Shown in pieces: positions 50,872 to 58,985 of a stretch of DNA of 64,000 nucleotides (positions are counted from its first letter, which is position 1; every line of letters begins with the position of its first letter). Source of the DNA: UBA2638 sp046293135 (lineage in GTDB: Bacteria > Pseudomonadota > Alphaproteobacteria > Micavibrionales > Micavibrionaceae); NCBI GenBank assembly GCA_046293135.1, contig JBKBPR010000001.1, positions 310,001 through 374,000 on the forward strand, written 5' to 3'. Position numbers and translations under genes: made by a program. The notes beneath the pieces are model-generated. The model saw nothing but the letters and a program-made list of their open reading frames with translations, searched no databases and had not been told where the DNA came from.

Positions 50872-52581
50872 CTAGGCAAAAATGTCATAGCGCGTGAAGC
50901 CTGTTTCCGGATCGATATACCAGTTCATTGTTGTTTCAATTGTTTCCAAATCGCTTTCGTTGTCCTCACCCTGTCCCGTAGGATTGCGGCTTCCGTCATG
51001 TTTTCCGTCTTGTGAGAAATCCTGATTGTCCTGTGAGAGATTAAAGCTCAGGGAGTTCTCATCGGTTTCCAATCCTGCCTCTTGCAAGGCGCGTTCCAAA
51101 ATTTGTGCATCCCGTTGCAGCATCACAAAAGTTTCCGCTTTTTCGATGGTCAGAACGGCCTTGATGGCGCTGTCCTTGCCGAAGCTCATTTTGACCTCGA
51201 CCCGTCCCAATTCAGGTGGATCGAGCAGCAGCGTGATATTGCGCGTTTCACCGCTGGCGGCGGCCTTGTTCATGCTCATTGCGACCATTTGTGTGCCGGG
51301 GTGAGGGTGCGCCGCGCCATGGCTTTGTGTTGCAAGCGAGGTCATTGCGGCAAGCGAGCTTGTGATCGCTTGTCCGCCAGCGCCCAGACCCATCATGTTT
51401 AACTCGCTGGAGGTGAATTCACCGCTGGTGAGCAGCCCGCCCATTCCTGAGAATGACCAGTTTTTGAGCACGCCATTCTGGATAGCGTTTTGCGTGCCTT
51501 GATTGACGGGGGCATTCGCAAGTCCTTGGCCTGCGCCGATACCGTTCCCCGCGCCCTTACCGAATTTTTGCGCCGCTAAGCCGTCACTCTCGCCCAGTGC
51601 CTTGAGCGATTTGGCATCCTTCATAAAGCCGCGGAGATTGTATTCAAAATCATCAAAGTCCTCGCCGCCAGCAGGAGTAGGGGCGTATCCGCGTGCATCA
51701 GGCTTCGTATTTACATTGAGCGCATTAAGCTTTGCCAACTCGTTCTTTTGCCCAAGAAAACTTTCGCCCTTTGCCAAATTTTGTTTCAAAGCTTTGGCGT
51801 TGTCATTCTCACCGCTCAGCCCCGCGCCTGTAATCAGGATTGATTTGCCTGTAATCACGTAATCCTGTTTGGCTTTGGGCGGCAGGATATTCACAAGCCC
51901 GATCAGAACACCATCAAACGGAATAGCGTCACTATTTTCAACGTCTTGCTCTTGCACTTGCCCGTTCAAGATATTCTGAACGGTGTCTTTTAACGCCGTG
52001 ATCTGTTCCGGCGTCATATCGGTCAGCAGCATTTGCCCTTGGCTGTCATCACTGCCGATGATCTGTTCGATCTTTTGCCAGATGCGGTGCAGGTTGTTTT
52101 TCGCAGGGCGGCTTAATGCGCTTTCGTCATCAATCAGGAAGGATTTCGTCGTCAACGGCAAAGCGGGTTTTTTCTCCGCTTCGGCGATCAGCACTTCGCT
52201 GCCTGGAAGGATATTCGTATCTGTATTTTTGTGAATATCAACAACCTCGATACTATCTTCCGTTAGCGTGGCGTTATCCGAAAATGTTTCATAAGCGCCG
52301 GGTTCGAGATTGTTCAGCTCCGTTGCGATCATATCCATTTTAATCTCGGCGCTTTCGGCACTTATTATGCCCTTCATATCGCTTGCACCGTCCGTATCGG
52401 AGAACGAATGATCGCTTTGCTCCGATTTTTCCTGCATCCCGTTCAGCGCCACTTGCAAGAACAGGTCGAAAAACGCCAGATCAGCATTCATCGTCGCTGC
52501 GCCCTGTTTACCGTTCCATTGCGATTGCGGCGCTGCGCTTTGTGCGCCCGTTTGCAGTGTGAAGAATGGATTGATGCTCAT
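50872..52581 (-). CDS. fliK: Flagellar hook-length control protein FliK
   Basis: 569 residues. The C-terminal Flg_hook domain is clear: NITLLLDPPELGRVEVKMSFGKDSAIKAVLTIEKAETFVMLQRDAQILERALQEAGLE (about 445-505). The N-terminal 400 residues are low-complexity but less proline-rich than in typical FliK, containing GNGIGAGQGLANAP and NQGTQNAIQ. It acts as a ruler and export switch during hook growth. Situated just before flgD in the operon, the classic position. A second FliK-like protein is at 24333-26567. Confidence 0.92.
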   Translation of the reverse strand: MSINPFFTLQTGAQSAAPQSQWNGKQGAATMNADLAFFDLFLQVALNGMQEKSEQSDHSFSDTDGASDMKGIISAESAEIKMDMIATELNNLEPGAYETFSDNATLTEDSIEVVDIHKNTDTNILPGSEVLIAEAEKKPALPLTTKSFLIDDESALSRPAKNNLHRIWQKIEQIIGSDDSQGQMLLTDMTPEQITALKDTVQNILNGQVQEQDVENSDAIPFDGVLIGLVNILPPKAKQDYVITGKSILITGAGLSGENDNAKALKQNLAKGESFLGQKNELAKLNALNVNTKPDARGYAPTPAGGEDFDDFEYNLRGFMKDAKSLKALGESDGLAAQKFGKGAGNGIGAGQGLANAPVNQGTQNAIQNGVLKNWSFSGMGGLLTSGEFTSSELNMMGLGAGGQAITSSLAAMTSLATQSHGAAHPHPGTQMVAMSMNKAAASGETRNITLLLDPPELGRVEVKMSFGKDSAIKAVLTIEKAETFVMLQRDAQILERALQEAGLETDENSLSFNLSQDNQDFSQDGKHDGSRNPTGQGEDNESDLETIETTMNWYIDPETGFTRYDIFA

Positions 52582-52638
52582 GATGTGCTTTCCGTTCTGT
52601 TTGTGTTTTTGTTTTTCCGTTTTCGTTTACGTTTTCGT

Positions 52639-53166
52639 TTAAACCGTTTCGCTGATGGAACCGGTGGTTATCCGCTTGATGTCATCAACGCTCATTTTGC
52701 CGTGCGCGGTATAGCTGGTGACGCGCTCTTGCTTGACGGCATCTCGTGCCGCTTCGCGTAATGTGCCGCCAAAACGGTCAACCGCTTTTTGCATGCGCTC
52801 CAGAGATTTCAGGTTCTTATTCGCCAGCTTGGAAAAATCGGCCTGCATTTTCTCCAATGATTTTTTCAACTCAGGATCAGCCGATTTCATTTCATCCTTG
52901 CGCGCCAACATCTGATAAACGCCGTCTTGGTAATCCAGAGCGGCGGCAACTTTTGCCTGCTGCAAAGCCATGAAGCCTTTGCTGTCGGAACGCTTGAGCG
53001 CGTTATTCTCCTCTACGAAAATTTCATGCAGGTTGCGGATCGTATCGATCATTTCCTGTATCGCTTTTTTCGGATTGGCGGATAGGCGCATGGTTTGGCG
53101 GGCGGCAATATCAAGACCGCCTGCGGCATGCTCGTCATGTGTGAAATGTGTGGGGGTGTTTGACAT
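52639..53166 (-). CDS. FlgN-like chaperone candidate (second of two)
   Basis: 175 residues, highly helical and charged. Around residues 40-85, MIDTIRNLHEIFVEENNALKRSDSKGFMALQQAKVAAALDYQDGVYQML has the FlgN pattern of a helix followed by L-x-x-E-x-x-x-L-x-x-x-D and then K. The remainder is a long amphipathic helix rich in K, E and A. FlgN chaperones hook-associated proteins. It follows a similar gene by only two bases. Identification is by pattern and neighbourhood, not by a clear homolog. Confidence 0.55.
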   Translation of the reverse strand: MSNTPTHFTHDEHAAGGLDIAARQTMRLSANPKKAIQEMIDTIRNLHEIFVEENNALKRSDSKGFMALQQAKVAAALDYQDGVYQMLARKDEMKSADPELKKSLEKMQADFSKLANKNLKSLERMQKAVDRFGGTLREAARDAVKQERVTSYTAHGKMSVDDIKRITTGSISETV

Positions 53167-53168
53167 GG

Positions 53169-53717
53169 TTATGCTCCGTTGCCTTGTGATACGTCGTATG
53201 ATGTTTCATGTGGTTCGCCATGTGTGTCAGGGAACTCAACGGCGTGAGTCTGGCCGATTTCCTGAGCGCTCAGCAGCGTGTTTTCGGTTTTCTTGAGCGC
53301 CTTGCCCTCGATCTGGCGAATGGTGCGATTGTTGATACGCACATTTTCGCTTAGCTGTCCTTGCAGCTTTTCCAAACGGTCGAGCAATCCGATATCGGCA
53401 TTTCTGAAGTCGGAAAGCCGTGTGCGAAATTCCTGCGAGAGCCTGATATAACGCTCTGAGAGGATCGTTTTTTCATCCTGCAAAATTGCAAAGCTCATCA
53501 TGTCATTCTTAGCGAGGTGTTGTGCTTCTCGCTCGGAAACATCAATCAGGCCTTCTGTTGTTTTGATAACGGCCTTCAGCGCCATGGCGGCATCAGCGGG
53601 GAGGAGTTGCTGCTCGGTCGCGGTGATAGCGGCCTTGATCGTTGCACCGGCTGCGCTTGCATTTGCGCCTGCGTTTGCGTGTGTGTCGATCTGGTCGTTA
53701 TGTGTTTGAGTGGTCAT
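53169..53717 (-). CDS. FlgN-like chaperone candidate (first of two)
   Basis: 182 residues. An Ala/Asn/Thr-rich N-terminal 30 residues precedes a helical part, IKTTEGLIDVSEREAQHLAKNDMMSFAILQDEKTILSERYIRLSQEFRTRLSDFRNADIGLL, with the FlgN/FlbY-like pattern of L-x-x-x-E-x-x-x-L-x-x-x-D-x-x-x-F. The C-terminus is polar. It is 2 bases from flgJ (upstream) and 2 from the next FlgN-like gene; the three are probably translated together. The two proteins share little direct identity. Confidence 0.55.
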   Translation of the reverse strand: MTTQTHNDQIDTHANAGANASAAGATIKAAITATEQQLLPADAAMALKAVIKTTEGLIDVSEREAQHLAKNDMMSFAILQDEKTILSERYIRLSQEFRTRLSDFRNADIGLLDRLEKLQGQLSENVRINNRTIRQIEGKALKKTENTLLSAQEIGQTHAVEFPDTHGEPHETSYDVSQGNGA

Positions 53718-53719
53718 GA

Positions 53720-54196
53720 TTATAGCTCCTCTTCTTCTTTTTGGTATGCGTGGGTTTGTGGTTCTATGTTTTGTGAGTCTAATTCGGGTTCAATATCGAT
53801 GACGGGGAGGGCGCTGCTATACTCATTCTGCTGCGCTTGGGCGCGTGATTGCGCGTTGATAAGCTCGGTCTTTACGACATCGGCAATCCCGATACTGTGC
53901 TGTTTTGCAATCGCCTTGCCGTACTCATCAAGCATCATGCTGCGGAAGATTTCCTCGGTCTTGCCGCCGCCGAACAGCCCGTCGGTTTTAATCCCGTCAA
54001 ACATCGGCTTGAGCATTTCGGCGATAAACAGGGCTTCGAACTCTTCGGCCTTTTCGGTAATCTGCGAGAGCTTGCGAGTCTCGGCGATATTGCGCTCCAG
54101 CTCGCTTTGCTTGACCTTGGCTTGGGCGGCGTGCATCAGCGCAACTGTCGTATCATTGCCCGCGCCGCTGCCGATATAGGGGTTGTTCATAGTCAT
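53720..54196 (-). CDS. flgJ: Rod-binding protein FlgJ (N-terminal type, no muramidase)
   Basis: 158 residues. The rod-binding core reads AEEFEALFIAEMLKPMFDGIKTDGLFGGGKTEEIFRSMMLDEYGKAIAKQHSIGIADVV (about 50-110). The second, peptidoglycan-hydrolase domain of enteric FlgJ is absent, as is normal in alphaproteobacteria; another enzyme must open the wall. The start codon overlaps the flgI stop by one base, so coupling is expected. Confidence 0.92.
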   Translation of the reverse strand: MTMNNPYIGSGAGNDTTVALMHAAQAKVKQSELERNIAETRKLSQITEKAEEFEALFIAEMLKPMFDGIKTDGLFGGGKTEEIFRSMMLDEYGKAIAKQHSIGIADVVKTELINAQSRAQAQQNEYSSALPVIDIEPELDSQNIEPQTHAYQKEEEEL

Positions 54197-55374
54197 CAGA
54201 TCACCTCAATTTCGGCCTGCAGAGCGCCGGCGGCTTTGATGGCCTGCAAGATGGTGATGATATCGCGTGGCTGCATCCCCAGACCGTTCAGGCCAGTCAC
54301 GAGGTCTTGCAGTGTCACACCGGTTTCCAGCGTCGAGAGGCGGACATCATCGCCCTGATTGACCTCAAGCTCGGTGCGCGGTACGACCACGGTTTCGCCT
54401 TGCTCCGCGAACGGGTTGGGCTGTGAAACCTGCGGCGTTTCATTGATGCGGATGGTCAGATTGCTCTGGGCAATCGCAACCGAGCTGATCCGCACATCCG
54501 CGCCGATCACGATTACGCCTGTATTCTCGCTGATAACAACGCGGGCGATCTGGTCGGGCTGGACGGGCAGTTGCTCAATATCGGTAATCAGATCAACGAT
54601 AGAGCCGTCATAGCTGTTTGGACGTCTTAGTACGACACTGGCGGAATTTTCAGCCGTGGCAATGCTGGAGGAGGTAAAGCCGTTAATCGCTTGGGCAATG
54701 CGGCGCGCCGTTGTGAAATCTGGGTTTCTCAGGGCAAGGCGCACTTGCTGTAAATCGGCAAGTTGGAAATTGATCTCGCGCTCGACAATCGCGCCGTCGG
54801 AAATGCGACCTGCTGTCGGGATATTTTGCGTCACGCTGGCGGCATCGCCCTGTGCGGCAAATCCGGCAATGCTGATCGGGCCTTGTGCAACGGCGTAAAC
54901 TTCACCGTCAGCGGCCAAAAGCGGGGTTACAAGCAATGTTCCGCCGCGCAAATCCTTCGCATCGCCAAGGGCGGATACGGAAACATCAATCCGCGCACCC
55001 TGATTGGTGAATGGCGGCAGCGTAGCCGTCACCATAACGGCGGCAACATTTCCGGTATTCAGATTTTCGCCCAGAATGCTCACGCCCATCCGCTCTAACA
55101 TCGCAATCAGCGAGCGCTCGGTGAAGGGGGAGTTATTGAGCTTATCGCCCGTTCCGTTCAATCCGACGACAAGACCATACCCGACCAGCTGGTTATCCCG
55201 CACGCCTTCGATATTCACAATATCCTTGATGCGTGAGGTTTTGGCTTCCGGTGCTGTGATAGGAAAGCTCAGGCCGATCAGCGCCACAAGCGCAATCGTT
55301 ATCGCTCTGGCGGCAGATTTCATCCCGGTTCTTACCGAGGATCTGGTGGCAGCGTTGTCTTGTTGTTTTGACAT
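54196..55374 (-). CDS. flgI: Flagellar P-ring protein FlgI
   Basis: 392 residues from the ATG at 55374. A longer reading frame back to 55557 begins upstream of the sigma54 promoter and is rejected. N-terminal signal region (about 20-45, AARAITIALVALIGLSFPITAPEA), then the conserved TSRIKDIVNIEGVRDNQLVGYGLVVGLNGTGDKLNNSPFTERSLIAMLERMG and LLVTPLLAADGEVYAVAQGP. FlgI forms the periplasmic P-ring around the rod. It is the first gene of the flgI-flgE operon, read from a near-consensus sigma54 promoter 85 bases upstream. Confidence 0.96.
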   Translation of the reverse strand: MSKQQDNAATRSSVRTGMKSAARAITIALVALIGLSFPITAPEAKTSRIKDIVNIEGVRDNQLVGYGLVVGLNGTGDKLNNSPFTERSLIAMLERMGVSILGENLNTGNVAAVMVTATLPPFTNQGARIDVSVSALGDAKDLRGGTLLVTPLLAADGEVYAVAQGPISIAGFAAQGDAASVTQNIPTAGRISDGAIVEREINFQLADLQQVRLALRNPDFTTARRIAQAINGFTSSSIATAENSASVVLRRPNSYDGSIVDLITDIEQLPVQPDQIARVVISENTGVIVIGADVRISSVAIAQSNLTIRINETPQVSQPNPFAEQGETVVVPRTELEVNQGDDVRLSTLETGVTLQDLVTGLNGLGMQPRDIITILQAIKAAGALQAEIEVI

Positions 55375-55458
55375 CTTTTTTACCCTTATCGTTGTGCGTT
55401 TTGTGTTCTGTGCAAATTCCTTGCCGTATATGAACGGATTGACGCAACACTGTGCTAT

Positions 55459-55473
55459 GCGAATGGCGTGCCA
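55459..55473 (-). promoter_or_regulatory. Sigma54 promoter of the flgI operon
   Basis: On the minus strand TGGCACG (55473-55467), CCAT, TCGC (55462-55459): a full -24 element and a one-mismatch -12 element (TTGC expected), with the required GG-N10-GC spacing. It is 85 bases upstream of the flgI ATG at 55374 and inside the longer alternative reading frame. FlbD, encoded at 32496, is the matching activator. No separate enhancer site was recognised. Confidence 0.85.
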
Positions 55474-55657
55474 GTTTTTGTCCGAAGCCTGTCCGAAGCG
55501 TTTGCAGAGGCGGGGGAGGGCGCAGTTTTTCAATAAAATCAAGAAAATTTTTTGCAAATCGGCGGGTAAAACTTTCCTGATTCCCGAAAAAATTGTGCTA
55601 TACTAAGGGGAGTATAGATTTTTGAAACAACGTATCTTTTTATCTGTTTGGCATATC

Positions 55658-56101
55658 ATGAAAATTCAAGGTCCCGGCAAAACAAGCGCTCCATCGAAAT
55701 CCGGCAAAGCCTCTGGCCGCTCTTCGGGTGATGAGAGTTTCGGCGATTTTATCGCCCGCGAAACCGCCTCCGCGCCCGCCGCCAGCACGACCAAAAGCAT
55801 TGCCCGTGTTGATGCGTTGCTCTCTGTGCAATCTGTCGAAGACCCCACCGCCCGCGCCGCTAAAAAACGGGTGCGCCAGCGCGGTAATGATATCTTGCAG
55901 GAGCTGGAAAAAATCCGCATGGCCATGCTTGGCGGGACATTGACGGTTGGTCATATGATTGATATTGCCGATGTCGTCTCCTCACATCGGGAAAAAATTT
56001 CCGATCCCGTTCTGACCGCGATTATCGATGAGATCGACTTGCGGGCGCAGGTTGAGCTTGCCAAAATGAAATTTGCCATGGATCGCCGCGCCGCGCATTG
56101 A
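55658..56101 (+). CDS. fliX: FliX, flagellar assembly regulator
   Basis: 147 residues from the ATG at 55658; an upstream TTG at 55622 is less likely. It starts MKIQGPGKTSAPSKSGK, has a Ser/Ala/Gly-rich N-terminal half, then ARVDALLSVQSVEDPTARAAKKRVRQRGNDILQELEKIRMAMLGGTLTVGHMIDIADVVSSHREKISDPVLTAIIDEIDLRAQVELAKMKFA, matching FliX of Caulobacter. FliX couples hook-basal-body progress to FlbD-dependent transcription. It is divergent from flgI. The inverted pair TATACT/AGTATA at 55599-55616 lies in its promoter region and includes a possible -10 box. Confidence 0.88.
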   Translation: MKIQGPGKTSAPSKSGKASGRSSGDESFGDFIARETASAPAASTTKSIARVDALLSVQSVEDPTARAAKKRVRQRGNDILQELEKIRMAMLGGTLTVGHMIDIADVVSSHREKISDPVLTAIIDEIDLRAQVELAKMKFAMDRRAAH

Positions 56102-56149
56102 TTTTCCTGCACTGACCATCTTTAAATCTTCTGTAAATTATAATTCTGC

Positions 56150-56178
56150 TTGTTTTGGCAAAGTCACTTATTTATAGT
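56150..56178 (+). promoter_or_regulatory. Candidate sigma70 promoter of dksA
   Basis: TTGTTT (56150-56155), 17 bases, TATAGT (56173-56178), the latter a 5/6 -10 box; the -35 is weak. Transcription would start about 35 bases before the ATG at 56221. Confidence 0.4.
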
Positions 56179-56220
56179 TCATATCCTTATAGTGACGTTT
56201 GAATAAGGGATTTTCAAAAT

Positions 56221-56655
56221 ATGAGCCAAGCCAATAGCGTTATCGTGCCGCAAGATTATGAGCCTGAAAAGGACAAGGGGAAATTCATGAACCCTGTCAT
56301 GAAGGAATATTTCAGGAATCAGCTTTTGCTATGGCGCCGCGAATTGCTCAATGAATCGCAAGAAACAATTGCCAATACGCTACAGGGGACGGAGCTGCAA
56401 AAGCCCGATCTGGCCGACCGCGCTTCGGCGGAAACCGATCACGCGCTGGAGCTGAGAACTCGCGACCGCGAACGTAAACTCATCAACAAGATCAATCAGG
56501 CGATCCAGCGGATTGATGATGATGAATACGGCTATTGCGAGGAAACGGGCGAACCGATCTCGATTGCCCGCTTGAAGGCACGTCCGATTGCGACCCTATC
56601 CCTTGAGGCGCAGGAGCGTCACGAGCGTATGGAAAAAACCCACCGCGACGATTAG
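56221..56655 (+). CDS. dksA: RNA polymerase-binding protein DksA
   Basis: 144 residues. The coiled-coil part (about 25-100) ends with a short loop, and the C-terminal globule reads DDDEYGYCEETGEPISIARLKARPIATLSLEAQERHE. DksA proteins usually have two C-x2-C pairs; here only one cysteine remains, with E, T and L substituted, as in many alphaproteobacterial DksA proteins, so zinc is not expected. DksA inserts in the polymerase secondary channel and tunes transcription with ppGpp. It follows fliX by 119 bases. Confidence 0.94.
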   Translation: MSQANSVIVPQDYEPEKDKGKFMNPVMKEYFRNQLLLWRRELLNESQETIANTLQGTELQKPDLADRASAETDHALELRTRDRERKLINKINQAIQRIDDDEYGYCEETGEPISIARLKARPIATLSLEAQERHERMEKTHRDD

Positions 56656-56680
56656 GTCTAGCTAAGATTTTTCTTCCGTA

Positions 56681-56834
56681 ATCCTGAGCGTAAGCGAAGA
56701 ATTACGTTGTTATGAACCACAGAGGTACAGAGTCTTTTAGAGGTCACAGAGTTTTTTGAATAATTCTTCTCTGTGTACTCTTTATTACTCTTTCATCTCT
56801 GTGGTGAAAAATATCCTTTGCTTATGCTCAGGAT
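56681..56834. repeat. 154-base nested imperfect palindrome after dksA
   Basis: Outer arms 56681-56700 and 56815-56834 pair at 17 of 20 positions. Inner arms ACCACAGAG (56716-56724) and CTCTGTGGT (around 56796-56804) pair perfectly, and further CACAGAG/CTCTGTG copies lie inside. The whole could fold into a long stem with a central loop. No coding frame spans it. The CACAGAG words recall dispersed intergenic repeats of other bacteria; whether it is multi-copy here cannot be told from one window. Confidence 0.65.
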
Positions 56835-56869
56835 GACAAAAAGATGGTTTAAGAATAACGCCCCAAATT

Positions 56870-56974
56870 TGTCATCGCCTGAATTGCTTGAGCAATTCTA
56901 AGGCGATCCAAAATTCATCGAAATGGATTCCCCTAGAATTTTTGAAGTAAAAATTCGGGGAATGACAATTCCCC
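56870..56974. repeat. Palindromic element with two strong hairpins
   Basis: Ends TGTCAT (56870-56875) and ATGACA (56962-56967) are inverted. Inside, ATCGCCT (56874-56880) pairs with AGGCGAT (56901-56907) and AATTGCT (56882-56888) with AGCAATT (56891-56897). A second hairpin pairs ATTCCCC plus AATTTTT (56927-56943) with AAAAATT plus GGGGAAT (56949-56963). GGGGAAT is also inverted against ATTCCCC at 56968-56974. The layered symmetry suggests a small mobile or REP-like element. Confidence 0.6.
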
Positions 56975-56982
56975 AAAAAAAT

Positions 56983-57014
56983 ACGGCGCTCAGGCATAAA
57001 GCTGTGAGCGCCGT
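56983..57014 (-). terminator. Terminator of the flgF-flgG-flgA-flgH unit
   Basis: Perfect 10-base stem ACGGCGCTCA (56983-56992) and TGAGCGCCGT (57005-57014) with a 12-base loop; on the minus strand it is followed by ATTTTTTT. It lies 72 bases behind the flgH stop. Confidence 0.9.
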
Positions 57015-57086
57015 TTGCAGTTGGCGGGTAAAAAACTTTTGATCGTGTTTTGTCGTGCGTTGATAAAAACGCAGACGGCAAAACGC

Positions 57087-57836
57087 TTAGAACGGGAAGA
57101 TAATGTCGTAAAGCTGCTGGCCGTAGCGCGGTTGCTGCATATCGGTCAGGTGGCCTTCGCCGCCATAGACAATGCGCGCCTCGGCAATCTGGTCATAGGA
57201 AATCGTGTTGCCGACCGAAACATCTTGCGGACGGATCACGCCATTGACCTGTAAAATACGCTTTTCGAAATTGACCAGAACTTCCTGACGGCCATGGATG
57301 GCCATATTGCCGTTGGGCAGGATTTGCGTGATAATCGCCGCCAGTCTGACGGTGATTTCCTCTTCACGCTCAACCGCGCCTGTGCCGCGATAGCTTGAGC
57401 CTGCACCGCCATCAACAAGGCGTGTATTGTCAACCGCTTCGGGCAAGATACGGTTCAAGGATTGCTCGATCCCCAGCAGGGCATTGAGCGCCGCATTCTC
57501 ATTCGATGTGCGGGTGCGTGATGTTGTGTTATCAAGCGAAGCCTCATCCTTAATGTCGATCATAACGGTGATGATATCGCCGACATCCGAAGCGCGCTGA
57601 TCTTTGAAAAAGGTCTGGCGATCCGAAGCCCAGAGCGAATTCATCTGTGTTTCGGATTTTTTCGGGGCAGGCATCGGCAGGCTCACAGGTTGGAAATCTT
57701 TGGCCGCCATCGGGTTGCTGATCGGTGACATGGCCGGCGGAGCGCCGATATTGGAGATACGGTCAGCCGCGCCGCAGCCGATCAGCATCGAGCTTGATAC
57801 TAGGAGCAATGTAAATGTTTTGAGTTGCTTTTTCAT
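57087..57836 (-). CDS. flgH: Flagellar L-ring lipoprotein FlgH
   Basis: 249 residues. Signal peptide with lipobox (LLVSSSMLIGCG, cysteine at about residue 21), then NSLWASDRQTFFKDQRASDVGDIITVMIDIKDEASLDNTTSRTRT, and the conserved end region FVN-like ILQVNGVIRPQDVSVGNTISYDQIAEARIVYGGEGHLTDMQQPRYGQQLYDIIFPF. FlgH forms the outer-membrane L-ring. It is the last gene of the flgF operon; its upstream spacer holds the 18-base tandem repeat. Confidence 0.95.
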   Translation of the reverse strand: MKKQLKTFTLLLVSSSMLIGCGAADRISNIGAPPAMSPISNPMAAKDFQPVSLPMPAPKKSETQMNSLWASDRQTFFKDQRASDVGDIITVMIDIKDEASLDNTTSRTRTSNENAALNALLGIEQSLNRILPEAVDNTRLVDGGAGSSYRGTGAVEREEEITVRLAAIITQILPNGNMAIHGRQEVLVNFEKRILQVNGVIRPQDVSVGNTISYDQIAEARIVYGGEGHLTDMQQPRYGQQLYDIIFPF

Positions 57837-57882
57837 GGGTTACCTCGCCAAATTTTTTGTGTTGTTTCTGCTGTGTTGTGTT

Positions 57883-57944
57883 GTTGTTGGTTCGTTAGAT
57901 GTTGTTGGTTCGTTAGATGTTGTTGGTTCGTTAGATGTTGTTGG
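57883..57944. repeat. Three-copy 18-base tandem repeat upstream of flgH
   Basis: TTCGTTAGATGTTGTTGG repeats perfectly at 57891-57908, 57909-57926 and 57927-57944, preceded by the partial copy GTTGTTGG. It lies between flgA and flgH, so it would be in the leader of the flgH cistron. Perfect copies suggest recent expansion. Confidence 0.9.
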
Positions 57945-57975
57945 GTTTTGTTTGTTGTTAAGGGGTATTGATTGG

Positions 57976-58941
57976 TTAAAAGCTTTGCACCTGCACTTCT
58001 TTTTCAGCGCTGACAATCGCCTGAACGGTGCGGTTGCTGGCGGCGTTTACCACGCGGATAGCGTCGCCTTTTGCGCCGTTCTCAAGGGCGCGGCCAAGAG
58101 CGGTCAGCTCTAAAGAACCGCTTTTGAAGACCATCGTAATCGTCTCGCCGCGGCGGATGATTTGCGGCAATTCAATCTCGGCGGTGCGGACGGGCTTGCC
58201 GGGGACAATCATGCGGCGCGGTGTTGTGCCGATCAAATCGCTGCTATCGAGCAAGATATCATGCTGCAAGGTCGATAAGCGCATCGGAATGTAATGAATA
58301 TCGCTGGCCTTGATGGTCATGCCGCTGCGCATTGAATGCTTGAGCACAGGCACATGGGCGATCGGGTGGAGCGTGCCGGAAACATTGAGCGTCTGCAGGG
58401 CATTATTGGCCGAAGGTGCGCTGATTGTCGCTTCAAAGCGGTCGGTTTGCGGGTCGATATTCAAATTGGTGATGTCAAAGCTCGGGCTGTAATCATGGGG
58501 CAGAATGATCTGCGCCTGTGCGCCGTTGAAACTGACCTCATATTCGCCGTTCAGCCCTGTATCGCGGAGCGCCCGCATCAACGAGGCTTCGATACGGTCT
58601 TTGGAGATAACCGTGGCCGCGCGTTGCAGAACGATCTGCTCGGCCATGCTCGATGGCCGCCAGGGCAGGTTCATCGCTACGGCAATGCGGCTCAGCGTTC
58701 TGGCGTTCAAAACCATATCGCTGCCGGGTCTGGGGGCGGGGCCAAGCACCTTATCGCTATTGGCGGGGAGATCGTGGAAAATATCGCCCAAGGTGATGAC
58801 ATTGCCCTCGATGACCGCATTGTTGCGCAAATGCACGGCATGCGCGGAGTTGCTGAGCACGATATACAAAATCACCGCAATCAGCATCACGGAAAGCCGT
58901 GTCATTATCGTTGGTAGAATTGGTAAAAGTAACAGTTTCAT
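57976..58941 (-). CDS. flgA: P-ring assembly chaperone FlgA
   Basis: 321 residues. N-terminal hydrophobic signal (about 15-35), then a beta-rich domain with AVHLRNNAVIEGNVITLGDIFHDLPANSDKVLGPAPRPG and a SAF-like region. The C-terminal part, GMTIKASDIHYIPMRLSTLQHDILLDSSDLIGTTPRRMIVPGKPVRTAEIELPQIIRRGETITMVFKSGSLELTALGRALENG, is the FlgA signature. It helps FlgI assemble the P-ring in the periplasm. It lies between flgG and flgH. Confidence 0.94.
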   Translation of the reverse strand: MKLLLLPILPTIMTRLSVMLIAVILYIVLSNSAHAVHLRNNAVIEGNVITLGDIFHDLPANSDKVLGPAPRPGSDMVLNARTLSRIAVAMNLPWRPSSMAEQIVLQRAATVISKDRIEASLMRALRDTGLNGEYEVSFNGAQAQIILPHDYSPSFDITNLNIDPQTDRFEATISAPSANNALQTLNVSGTLHPIAHVPVLKHSMRSGMTIKASDIHYIPMRLSTLQHDILLDSSDLIGTTPRRMIVPGKPVRTAEIELPQIIRRGETITMVFKSGSLELTALGRALENGAKGDAIRVVNAASNRTVQAIVSAEKEVQVQSF

Positions 58942-58985
58942 GGCCCTAACCTCCTGTTTCCTGCATTGATGTGTTACGCCCGCGC

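Noticed and set aside
55375..55557. Extended N-terminus of FlgI
   Set aside because: The sigma54 promoter at 55459-55473 lies inside it, and the added residues lack signal-peptide character; the ATG at 55374 fits family starts.
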